From Bdellovibrio sp. (GTDB lineage: Bacteria; Bdellovibrionota; Bdellovibrionia; Bdellovibrionales; Bdellovibrionaceae): a DNA stretch of 11,774 nt. Under the pieces are notes generated by a model that saw nothing but the letters and a program-made list of their open reading frames with translations, did no database searches and was not told the DNA's origin. Position numbers and translations under genes: made by a program. Position 1 is the stretch's first letter. Each line of letters begins with the position of its first letter. The stretch covers positions 1-11,774 of the forward strand of contig PSRN01000138.1 in NCBI GenBank assembly GCA_003176075.1, written 5' to 3'. Of this stretch, positions 5,760-11,774 are shown piece by piece.

Positions 5760-6109
5760 ATTTCAGATTCGGGCCGATTGGTCACGAAATTTCGAATCTC
5801 TCGTTTTCGCTCAAATGAGACTGTTTCAAAGGCAGTGCCGTAATTCAGATGGCCTTCATTGTTCTTGGCTTCGTTTCGGACTTCGGCCCGTACTGAAATA
5901 AATTGGCCGTCGGGAATTTGAAAGCTGAGAACCACCAGGCCGCCGATGCGGATGCTTGTATCGGTCGTAAACGAAACGCCGCCTTCACCGATTTCGCAGC
6001 CAGTGGCAATAAAGTATTTGCCAGCGGATAGAACGCCGATGCCTCTGCGGAAAATTCTTCGCGGAAATCTTCGTCGGACGGAAGCTGGTCTTTGCGGCTG
6101 AGCGGCCAT
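5756..6109 (-). CDS. PilZ-domain protein
   Basis: A 117-aa single-domain protein. PilZ domains bind cyclic di-GMP through RxxxR and (D/N)xSxxG and usually act as receptors in motility, adhesion or envelope control. Here an Arg-rich segment RRRFPRRIFRR (residues 12-22) supplies RxxxR, followed by a beta-rich body. The second motif is changed: CEIGEGGVSF (38-47) has Glu and Gly where Asp/Asn and Ser are usual. RAEVRNEA, GTAF and a C-terminal helix complete a normal PilZ layout. ATG 6109 is fixed by an in-frame stop just upstream. It follows holA by 52 bp in the same direction and likely shares its transcript. Assignment to PilZ is good; cyclic di-GMP binding is uncertain. Confidence 0.8.
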   Translation of the reverse strand: MAAQPQRPASVRRRFPRRIFRRGIGVLSAGKYFIATGCEIGEGGVSFTTDTSIRIGGLVVLSFQIPDGQFISVRAEVRNEAKNNEGHLNYGTAFETVSFERKREIRNFVTNRPESEI

Positions 6110-6161
6110 GAATGGTTATCGGATGAAGCGAGCCCTGACTGAACCCAGTGAATTTTGAGTT

Positions 6162-7244
6162 TTAGTCCATAAAGCCGAGGGGTTCTTGCAGCAAAGTATT
6201 CTTCGCCGGGACGCTCTCGACTGAGGTCGAGTGGAGCTGACATATTTTCGTGATCATGTTCTCGATCCAAATGCCGGCTGAAAGCGGAGAACTTTTGAGC
6301 GCCTTTTCGCATTCAGCAAGAAAAAGAATGACGTTTTCAAGCTTTGCCACGGACCACTGACGGGTCTGTCGTTGGTAATTCTTCAAAAAATAAGGGGCCA
6401 CTTGCGCGAGAGCCGCCAGCTTGGCGCCCGCCAGCCCCTGAGATTCGCCGATTTTCACGTTCAAAAGGATACGAAAATGCCGGGCCGTAAGGGCCACAAC
6501 GCCCAGTTCGCTTTGCCCTTGGTCCAATAAAGCCACCGCCTGAAGGAGGGCCGAGGGCAGACGGCCGTCCCCCAACAGCTCGGCGAACTTAAAAACGTTC
6601 TCTTCTTTAAATGGCGAGACACATTTTCGCACATCCTCAACGTCAATTTCAGACCGTTCGCCGAGATAGTTCTTGAGCTTACGAATCTCGCTGTCGATTT
6701 CAATCAGCGAATCGCCGACCAGCTGATGAAAGACCTGTAGGGCCTCGTCGGTGATACGAAGCGCGTGTCCCTTGACGATATGGTTGATCCAAGAAGGAAT
6801 TTGGTTCTCGTAGGGCTTCTTGAATTCCACCGTCACCGCGACGTCGATGAGCTTTTGAATGATTTTCTTTCTTCGATCGGCTTTTTGACTGGTGAGAATC
6901 AACACGGTGGAGGCCACCGGATTTTCAAGAAGGGGTGTCAAGACGGCCCAGTCCCCTTCTGTGAGGTGTGAAATTTCGCGAATCCACACGACCCGCCGGG
7001 GTGCCATCATGGGGTAGGTTTCAATTTCGTCTTTGATCCGGTGGGTGTCGTCCTCATCGCCATTGAAGATCCGCCAGTTGAAATCGGCTGCATTTTCAAC
7101 AAGCGAACAGGTTTTGAGATATTGCACCGCTTGTTGCAGAAGAAAAGACTCTTCCCCGAAAAAGTAATAAATGGGTGCAAAAGCCTGGCTTTTGAAAGAC
7201 TTTTCAACAGCCGAATAAAGGTGTTGAGGTTCAAAAAGAGGCAT
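6162..7244 (-). CDS. holA: DNA polymerase III subunit delta
   Basis: A 360-aa clamp-loader subunit that opens the beta sliding clamp during loading at primed sites. The N-terminal AAA-like domain begins at about residue 24 with APIYYFFGEESFLLQQAV, the HolA signature, and as is normal for delta lacks a working Walker A. Then PRRVVWIRE, STVLILTSQKADRRKK and VEFKKPYENQIPSWI are typical of the second strand set and lid, followed by SLIEIDSEIRKLKNYLGE and the C-terminal collar helices (VKIGESQG, KLENVILFLAECEKALKSS). Its ATG overlaps the lptE stop by one base (TAATG), indicating translational coupling. An lptE-holA order is common in Gram-negatives, usually after leuS, which is absent here. Confidence 0.93.
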   Translation of the reverse strand: MPLFEPQHLYSAVEKSFKSQAFAPIYYFFGEESFLLQQAVQYLKTCSLVENAADFNWRIFNGDEDDTHRIKDEIETYPMMAPRRVVWIREISHLTEGDWAVLTPLLENPVASTVLILTSQKADRRKKIIQKLIDVAVTVEFKKPYENQIPSWINHIVKGHALRITDEALQVFHQLVGDSLIEIDSEIRKLKNYLGERSEIDVEDVRKCVSPFKEENVFKFAELLGDGRLPSALLQAVALLDQGQSELGVVALTARHFRILLNVKIGESQGLAGAKLAALAQVAPYFLKNYQRQTRQWSVAKLENVILFLAECEKALKSSPLSAGIWIENMITKICQLHSTSVESVPAKNTLLQEPLGFMD

Positions 7245-7879
7245 TAAAAATTCTCCGACATACGATTGTGGGCTTCTGCCATCGCTTCGGCCGCAATCAA
7301 GTCAATGTATTGCCGGCGAGCTGATAAATTGTAAAGGGGATTCACCGTATTGATACCGGCCCGGGTGACTTGAGGAGCGATATATCCATGTTCCCCTTGA
7401 AAATCGCCTGTCCAAAGCACAACCTGGTCCGACCGTCGCCGTAAGACCACGGTGACTTTCACGGTGATGGAGTAGCCGGCGCGGAGAACGGCGCCCAAAG
7501 GCATTGACGGCGAACTCACATCGCCCGAGGCCACGTATGAAATTTCCGTGATTACCCCGTTGACTTCCGCTTCGGCCCGCGGTGGGTCCACTACACGCGC
7601 CGTCTTGGACCGTTCGAATTCGCGGATCAGGGCATTGGTGAAAGAGACCTCGATGCCTGTCTCCTGCGTGAGATTGCGAAACATGGGAATCGAGAGCTGC
7701 TGATAGCCGCCCGGGATGCTTCGGTCCGGAGATCCCAACTGATAGGCGCAGCCACTGGCCAAGAAGGCCGCGCCAGCCGTGAAGGTCGCAGCGGCCATTA
7801 AAGTAACAAAGGTCTCGCGCCAAAGACTTTGGCTCAAGAAGTGACAAAGTGTCCGCGGTCCATGTATTCTTTGGGTCAT
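7244..7879 (-). CDS. lptE: LPS-assembly lipoprotein LptE
   Basis: A 211-aa outer-membrane lipoprotein that partners the LptD barrel in inserting lipopolysaccharide. From ATG 7879 there is an Arg-containing n-region, a hydrophobic stretch (about residues 22-40) and FLASGC with lipidated Cys44; Ala rather than Leu stands at -3, a tolerated variation. The mature part opens CAYQLGS and continues with GGYQQLSIPMFRNLTQETGIEVSFTNALIREF split over conserved LptE positions, then an alternating beta pattern (VNGVITEISYV, YSITVKVTVVLRRRSDQVVLWTG). An open frame continues upstream to 8086 but overlaps the divergent aminotransferase gene and adds no signal peptide. A start at the Met 28 codons later is possible but would remove the positive n-region. 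It is translationally coupled to holA. Confidence 0.88.
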   Translation of the reverse strand: MTQRIHGPRTLCHFLSQSLWRETFVTLMAAATFTAGAAFLASGCAYQLGSPDRSIPGGYQQLSIPMFRNLTQETGIEVSFTNALIREFERSKTARVVDPPRAEAEVNGVITEISYVASGDVSSPSMPLGAVLRAGYSITVKVTVVLRRRSDQVVLWTGDFQGEHGYIAPQVTRAGINTVNPLYNLSARRQYIDLIAAEAMAEAHNRMSENF

Positions 7880-7889
7880 TACATTCTCT

Positions 7890-7913
7890 AGCGTGGGCGG
7901 TGAAGCCGCCACG
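7890..7913. repeat. 24-bp hairpin repeat, copy A (intergenic)
   Basis: The core GTGGGCGGTGAAGCCGCCAC (7893-7912) can fold as a short hairpin with a GAA-centred loop and one bulged G. The 24 bp match copy B (8384-8407) at 23 positions. It lies 11 bp upstream of the lptE start and about 70 bp upstream of the aminotransferase start, in the gap that must hold both divergent promoters. Confidence 0.75.
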
Positions 7914-7981
7914 TGTGAAATAAGGCCGACGTGAAGGCCTTGCGCCAACAAAAGCTCCATTCTAAAGGGAGAAAATTGTTC

Positions 7982-9181
7982 ATGCAACCTAAAGAAGCCG
8001 CTCCGACTTACAATGTTCTCGCACCGGGCCCGGTGAATCTGCATCCGCAAGTCCAAGAAACTCTGGCCTGGCCCATGATTCACCATCGGACGCCGGAATT
8101 TGACGCCGTTCTGTCTCGCGTTTTAAAGGGTTTAAGAAAAGTCTTCGCCACTTCCCAACCCTGCTATGTTCTGACCTCCACGGGATCTGGCGGGATGGAA
8201 GCCCTGCTGGTCAACATCTTAAGTCCCGGCGAGAAAGTCGTCGTCGTGGATTCGGGAAAGTTCGGCGAACGCTGGAGTGAAATGGCCGGCGCCTACGGAG
8301 CGCAAGTGATTCCGATCAAAGTGCCATGGGGCCAGGCGGTCGACGCGGCGGCAGTCGCGGCGATTCTGAAACAGCAGCCCGCGAGCGTGGGCGGCGAAGC
8401 CGCCACGGGCGGGGTACGCGCCGTGCTTTGTCAAGCTTGTGAAACCAGCACCGGCGTGGTTCATCCCATTCAAGAGCTGGGTCGATTGATTTCTTCTTAT
8501 CCCGACACGCTCTTTTTGGTCGACGGGATTACCGCTCTCGGCGCGTTCCCTTTACCGATGGATGAATGGCACATTGATGGTTTGGTGGGAGGCTCTCAGA
8601 AGGCTTTTATGTTGCCCACCGGACTCAGTCTTATTTCCTTTTCCGCCAAAGCGTGGCGCGTGATTCCACAAGCGAAGTGCCCGCGGTATTACTTTGATAT
8701 TCGTCTCGAGCACCAGGCGAACCAGAAGGGAGAAACGTTTTTCAGTTCCAATGTCACTTTGATTCGCGCCTTGGATTGCGTTCTGCGGATGTTCGAGGAC
8801 ACGGGTCTTGAACAGCTCTACCAGGAGATTGCCCGGCGGGCCCGCTTCACCCGCGAATTCACGCTGCAGATGGGTTTTTCCCTATACGCCCAACCGCCGG
8901 CCAACTCGCTGACGGCTTTACGCGTGCCCGCCGGAATCGACAGTCAAAAATTCAGGCTCCGTCTCGAGGAAAAGCACCACATCACGGTGATGGGGGGGCA
9001 AGATCAAGCCAAAGGGAAAATCATCCGCATCGGCCATATGGGACACATCACCACTGAGCAAATGGAGGTTCTGATGTTGAAAATGATCGATGTGCTGAAA
9101 GAATTCAACCCGCAGCTGGCGACCGGCATTGACCAAGACCAATTCGCCCGCGCCATGAGGGGCTTTTGGCGCCATGACTAA
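7982..9181 (+). CDS. Class V (AGXT / serine-pyruvate type) aminotransferase
   Basis: A 399-aa PLP enzyme of fold type I, subgroup of alanine-glyoxylate and serine-pyruvate aminotransferases. NVLAPGPVNLHPQV (residues 11-24) is the substrate-site start, STGSGGMEALL (66-76) the phosphate-cup region, CETSTGVVHPI (153-163) and LVDGITALGAFP (179-190) carry the cofactor-contacting residues, and GGSQKAFMLPTG (203-214) has Lys207 as the likely Schiff-base lysine. ATG 7982 begins at the family's normal position; in-frame GTG 7931 is possible but adds unmatched residues. The last 8 nt overlap the SerA-like gene, so the two are co-translated. In Thermotoga and archaea, AGXT-like enzymes beside SerA are credited with the phosphoserine step; here that role, or a serine-glyoxylate/pyruvate one, is inferred. 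Residues 135-142 (SVGGEAAT) are encoded by the 24-bp hairpin repeat. Confidence 0.9.
   Translation: MQPKEAAPTYNVLAPGPVNLHPQVQETLAWPMIHHRTPEFDAVLSRVLKGLRKVFATSQPCYVLTSTGSGGMEALLVNILSPGEKVVVVDSGKFGERWSEMAGAYGAQVIPIKVPWGQAVDAAAVAAILKQQPASVGGEAATGGVRAVLCQACETSTGVVHPIQELGRLISSYPDTLFLVDGITALGAFPLPMDEWHIDGLVGGSQKAFMLPTGLSLISFSAKAWRVIPQAKCPRYYFDIRLEHQANQKGETFFSSNVTLIRALDCVLRMFEDTGLEQLYQEIARRARFTREFTLQMGFSLYAQPPANSLTALRVPAGIDSQKFRLRLEEKHHITVMGGQDQAKGKIIRIGHMGHITTEQMEVLMLKMIDVLKEFNPQLATGIDQDQFARAMRGFWRHD
8384..8407. repeat. 24-bp hairpin repeat, copy B (inside the aminotransferase gene)
   Basis: It matches 7890-7913 at 23 of 24 positions. It starts and ends on codon boundaries and encodes exactly eight residues, SVGGEAAT, in a surface-type loop before the strand VRAVLCQACETSTG. 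The surrounding residues suggest that related enzymes have a shorter loop here, so an in-frame insertion is likely. Confidence 0.7.
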
Positions 9182-10145
9182 AGCCAAGCGTTTACTCATT
9201 ACGGATCGTCTTTCACAGGCGGCGTTTCTTTTGTTGCAGGAGCAAGATTTTTTCCAAATTGAAAAGACGCCAGCCCCGGAAATCACGGTCGAGCAAATCA
9301 AAGGGGTCAACGTTTTATTGATCCGATCACGGACGCCGATCGATGAAAAATTGCTGAGCGATGCCAGGCAACTTCAGCTGATCGTCACGGCGACCAGTGG
9401 GTTTGACCATATTGATTTGAAGGCCTGTGAAAAATGGGGAATCACGGTCATGAATACGCCCTCGGCCAACGTGAACACGGCGGCGCAGCTGACCTGGTCA
9501 CTTGTCCTGGCCTGCGCCCATCACTTGGTGAAGGCGCACGCGCAAGTGAAGGCCGGGTTTTGGAATCGCGACCTGCTCATCGGCCAAGAGTTGGAGGGAA
9601 AAGTTTACGGCGTGGTGGGGCTTGGCCGCATTGGATCGCGCGTGGCGGAAATCGCGGAAGCCTTCGGTATGCAAGTGATCGCCTATGATCCCTATGCCGA
9701 TGACGAACGTTTCCGATCGCGCCAAGCGGAACGCGTTTCTTATGAGGAACTCTTGAAACGTGCGGACGTCATCAGTTTTCATGTGCCGCTGACTAAGGAA
9801 ACAAGCGGCATGTTGTCCTCTTCACAGCTTGAATACATTCAGCGGGGAGTGATCCTGGTCAACACTTCGCGGGGCGCGGTGATCGTGGAACAGGATCTGT
9901 GCCAGGCCTTGGAAAAGGGTTGGGTGGGATCCTGCGGACTTGACGTTTTTGAAAAGGAACCCCTGAGTCGCAGTTCATCCCTCTTGCGTCTGCAAAATGT
10001 TTTGTTCACTCCCCACGTCGGTGCCAACTCCCTGGAAGCCTTTCACAAGGCTAGTGAGCAAGCGGCAAGCAAAATTATTTCTTTTTTTCGTGATGGCACG
10101 ACTTCGGACACGTTGCCACCCAAAGCAGCTTGGTACGGCCTGTAG
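9174..10145 (+). CDS. serA: D-3-phosphoglycerate dehydrogenase-like D-2-hydroxyacid dehydrogenase
   Basis: A 323-aa NAD-dependent dehydrogenase of the D-isomer 2-hydroxyacid family. The catalytic domain halves flank a Rossmann domain with GLGRIG (149-154) and an acidic residue ending strand 2 (YDP, Asp172, which favours NAD over NADP). The catalytic triad is visible: Arg233 (NTSRGAVIVEQ), Glu262 (LDVFEKEPL) and His281 (FTPHVGANS). The NVNTAAQLTWSLVLA block is typical of SerA. There is no ACT or ASB regulatory domain, so it is the short form, probably not serine-inhibited through ACT. The start ATG lies within the last codons of the aminotransferase gene (8-nt ATGACTAA overlap), supporting a joint serine-pathway role. 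Glyoxylate, hydroxypyruvate or another D-hydroxyacid reductase cannot be excluded, so the symbol is provisional. Confidence 0.82.
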   Translation: MTKAKRLLITDRLSQAAFLLLQEQDFFQIEKTPAPEITVEQIKGVNVLLIRSRTPIDEKLLSDARQLQLIVTATSGFDHIDLKACEKWGITVMNTPSANVNTAAQLTWSLVLACAHHLVKAHAQVKAGFWNRDLLIGQELEGKVYGVVGLGRIGSRVAEIAEAFGMQVIAYDPYADDERFRSRQAERVSYEELLKRADVISFHVPLTKETSGMLSSSQLEYIQRGVILVNTSRGAVIVEQDLCQALEKGWVGSCGLDVFEKEPLSRSSSLLRLQNVLFTPHVGANSLEAFHKASEQAASKIISFFRDGTTSDTLPPKAAWYGL

Positions 10146-10230
10146 CGTTAAGAAGAGAGCGCGCCAGGCTTTGCTTGTCCAGAATGGGAAGGACCGCTAG
10201 ATTCCTGCGGTTTGACCGGAGGAAGAGTTC

Positions 10231-11529
10231 ATGTCAGGCATTGTTGTCATTGGAGCTCAATGGGGCGACGAGGGGAAGGGAAAAGTCGTCGACGTCTTTT
10301 CCGAGAACGCGGATTATGTCGTTCGCTTTCAAGGAGGCGCCAATGCGGGACACACCCTTGTCGTGAACGGCAAGAAGACGATCCTTCACTTGGTGCCCTC
10401 GGGCATTCTGCGCGAAGATACGATCTGCATTATCGGTCCTGGCGTCGTGTTGGATATCGAAGGTTTAGTCTCGGAAATCGAGGAGCTCAAGGCGGCGGGT
10501 TACCTGAAGAATCCGAAGCAGCTTCAGATCAGTGAGCAATGCACAATCATCATGCCTTACCACAAGCAACTCGACGCCTGCCGCGAGACCGCTCAGGAAG
10601 CGCTCAAGATCGGCACGACTCGCAAAGGCATTGGACCCGCGTATGAAGACCGGGCGTCGCGGCGGGCTTTAACCTTCGGTGATCTCTTCTCGGCCGAGAG
10701 CACGCGCCACCGGCTGGCGACGGCCCTGCCGGAAAAGAACGCCCTGTTCACCGGTCTTTATAATGCAAAAGCTTATAAGAGCGAGGATCTGATCAGTTGG
10801 GCCGCTCCTTACGTTGAATCGCTTAAACTGTACCGCTCACGTGACGCTTCAATGGTCATCCACCGGGCTCTCAAGACGGGGAAGCGGGTGTTATTTGAGG
10901 GGGCGCAAGGTTCGTTGTTGGACGTGCTCCACGGGACTTATCCCTTCGTGACCAGTTCAAGCACGATCGCCGGATCGGCTTGCACGGGCTTGGGGATTGG
11001 TCCAACCACAGTCTCTAAGGTGGTCGGCATTATGAAAGCCTACGCCACGCGGGTGGGGGCCGGCCCTTTCCCGAGCGAATTATTAAACGATGTGGGCGAG
11101 CGAATCCGCACCATCGGGAATGAATTTGGCGCGACGACGGGACGACCCCGGCGCTGTGGTTGGATCGACTTGGTCGCACTCAAATATTCCATTCGTTTGA
11201 ACGGCCTGACCAATCTCGCATTAATGAAGTTAGACGTATTTTCTGGCCTTGAAAAAGTGGCGGTCTGCACGGGCTATAACGTGGGCGGCGAAATCATCCA
11301 TGAGTTTCCGGCGTCGACGGAAGACCTCGAGGCGGCCCAACCAATTCTGGAATGGATGCCGGGCTGGAAAGAAGATTTGTCCAGGGTCAACACCCTGAAA
11401 GATTTGCCACGAGCCGCGACCAATTATATCGACTTTATCGGCAATCATTTAGCGACTCCCATCGACGTGATTTCAGTGGGACCAGCGCGCGAACAAACCC
11501 TGTGGGTTAAACCACTTTTTTCGACGTGA
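10231..11529 (+). CDS. purA: Adenylosuccinate synthetase
   Basis: A 432-aa GTP-dependent enzyme joining IMP and aspartate to adenylosuccinate, the first committed step to AMP. It has the P-loop-like GDEGKGK with catalytic Asp13 (residues 12-18), FQGGANAGHT with His41 (33-42), TTRKGIGPAYEDR (about 129-141), FEGAQGSLLD and HGTYPFVTSSSTIAG, YATRVGAGPFPSE, the aspartate-binding region GATTGRPRRCGWIDL, and the C-terminal guanine-binding NYIDFIGNHLATPIDVISVGP. The length is normal. ATG 10231 follows GGAGG at 10217-10221. It lies 85 bp after the SerA-like gene on the same strand and may be co-transcribed. A 9-bp tandem repeat begins 2 bp after the stop. Confidence 0.97.
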   Translation: MSGIVVIGAQWGDEGKGKVVDVFSENADYVVRFQGGANAGHTLVVNGKKTILHLVPSGILREDTICIIGPGVVLDIEGLVSEIEELKAAGYLKNPKQLQISEQCTIIMPYHKQLDACRETAQEALKIGTTRKGIGPAYEDRASRRALTFGDLFSAESTRHRLATALPEKNALFTGLYNAKAYKSEDLISWAAPYVESLKLYRSRDASMVIHRALKTGKRVLFEGAQGSLLDVLHGTYPFVTSSSTIAGSACTGLGIGPTTVSKVVGIMKAYATRVGAGPFPSELLNDVGERIRTIGNEFGATTGRPRRCGWIDLVALKYSIRLNGLTNLALMKLDVFSGLEKVAVCTGYNVGGEIIHEFPASTEDLEAAQPILEWMPGWKEDLSRVNTLKDLPRAATNYIDFIGNHLATPIDVISVGPAREQTLWVKPLFST

Positions 11530-11531
11530 TC

Positions 11532-11567
11532 GCGGTCGAAGCGGTCGAAGTGGTCGTAGTGGTCGTC
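11532..11567. repeat. Four 9-bp tandem units directly after purA
   Basis: GCGGTCGAA occurs twice, then GTGGTCGTA and GTGGTCGTC, starting 2 bp after the purA stop. Read in the purA frame it would continue as codons for Ser, Arg, Lys and Trp before a TAG, so it could be a slippage tract or an eroded C-terminal extension. The rest of 11568-11656 holds an eight-G run (11587-11594) and no gene that I can recognise. Confidence 0.7.
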
Positions 11568-11656
11568 ACTAAGCGAGATTAAGACCGGGGGGGGATGACC
11601 TGCATGAAACGTGTGTTTCAGATTTGCTCCGGGGAAGCGCAGACGAGAGATTCTGG

Positions 11657-11684
11657 TTGACTAAGGATGAAATATTCGTAGATT
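11657..11684 (+). promoter_or_regulatory. Probable sigma70-type promoter for tRNA-Lys
   Basis: TTGACT (11657-11662) and TAGATT (11679-11684) are separated by 16 bp; the start site would fall about 12 bp before the tRNA. The -35 matches five of six consensus bases. The AT-rich spacing and position just ahead of the tRNA gene support it. Confidence 0.55.
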
Positions 11685-11703
11685 TACGAACTCTTAAAGC
11701 ATT

Positions 11704-11774
11704 GACTCGCTAGCTCAGCAGGTAGAGCACTTCACTTTTAATGAAGGGGTCGATGGTTCGAATCCATCGCGAGT
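11704..11774 (+). tRNA. tRNA-Lys (anticodon UUU), 3' end cut by window
   Basis: A clover-leaf is readable: acceptor GACTCGC (11704-11710) pairs with GCGAGT at the window end, with the last paired C missing. The D arm is GCTC/GAGC; the anticodon stem CTTCA/TGAAG encloses loop CTTTTAA with anticodon TTT (11737-11739); the T arm is GATGG/CCATC around TTCGAAT. The anticodon decodes AAA and AAG. At least two bases (position 72 and the discriminator), and CCA if encoded, lie beyond the edge. Confidence 0.96.

Noticed and set aside
7880..8086. N-terminal extension of the lptE frame to 8086
   Set aside because: It would overlap the divergent aminotransferase gene and bury the lipoprotein signal peptide 113 residues into the protein; the ATG at 7879 gives a normal signal peptide.
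8992..8998. Seven-G run in the aminotransferase gene as a phase-variation tract
   Set aside because: It encodes the conserved Met-Gly-Gly part of ITVMGGQ in the correct frame, and the gene is metabolic; the tract is short.
11276..11291. Third copy of the hairpin repeat in purA
   Set aside because: Only GTGGGCGGCGAA matches, without the GCCGCCAC arm; the residues fit a normal PurA sequence, so chance is more likely.
11605..11620. TGAAAC/GTTTCA hairpin as a rho-independent terminator of purA
   Set aside because: The stem is only 6 bp, not GC-rich, and no T-tract follows.

Overview
The window looks like chromosomal DNA of a Gram-negative bacterium of moderate GC content. An LPS-assembly lipoprotein (LptE) and a PilZ protein fit a diderm. 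The mix of murJ next to rpsT, a PilZ protein, holA-lptE, and serA-purA-tRNA-Lys suggests Bdellovibrionota or another former deltaproteobacterial lineage. That placement is an inference from gene content and no phylogeny was run.

Layout: (1) 3-806, the 3' part of a ClC-type chloride channel/antiporter. (2) 803-2410, an accessory island. It holds a long, nearly perfect inverted repeat (69 bp identical, about 77 bp with a 2-nt indel) with CTAG at both outer borders, a frameshifted IS5-family transposase, a four-helix-bundle (S23, 23S rRNA intervening-sequence-type) gene whose stop codon lies inside the right repeat, a scrap of IS66 transposase, and a third copy of the repeat's outer end with its own CTAG. 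(3) 2407-3585 (-), an AAA_14/DUF4143 ATPase with a 10-bp-arm palindrome and a 12-bp tandem repeat in its leader. (4) 3786-5411 (-), murJ, divergent from (5) rpsT (5490-5759, TTG start). (6) 5756-7879 (-), a tight lptE-holA-PilZ cluster. (7) 7982-11529 (+), an AGXT-like aminotransferase overlapping a SerA-like dehydrogenase, then purA. (8) tRNA-Lys(UUU) at the right edge, cut by the window end.

How the genes fit together: the core part serves the envelope (murJ, lptE), replication and translation (holA, rpsT, tRNA-Lys), serine synthesis (aminotransferase plus SerA, the aminotransferase possibly replacing SerC) and purine synthesis (purA). The island between the convergent ClC and ATPase genes is the unusual part. 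The best candidate for something undescribed is the pairing of an S23 four-helix-bundle gene with long inverted repeats whose outer ends resemble IS5-type ends. A second curiosity is a 24-bp hairpin sequence present both in the lptE/aminotransferase promoter region and as exactly eight in-frame codons inside the aminotransferase gene.
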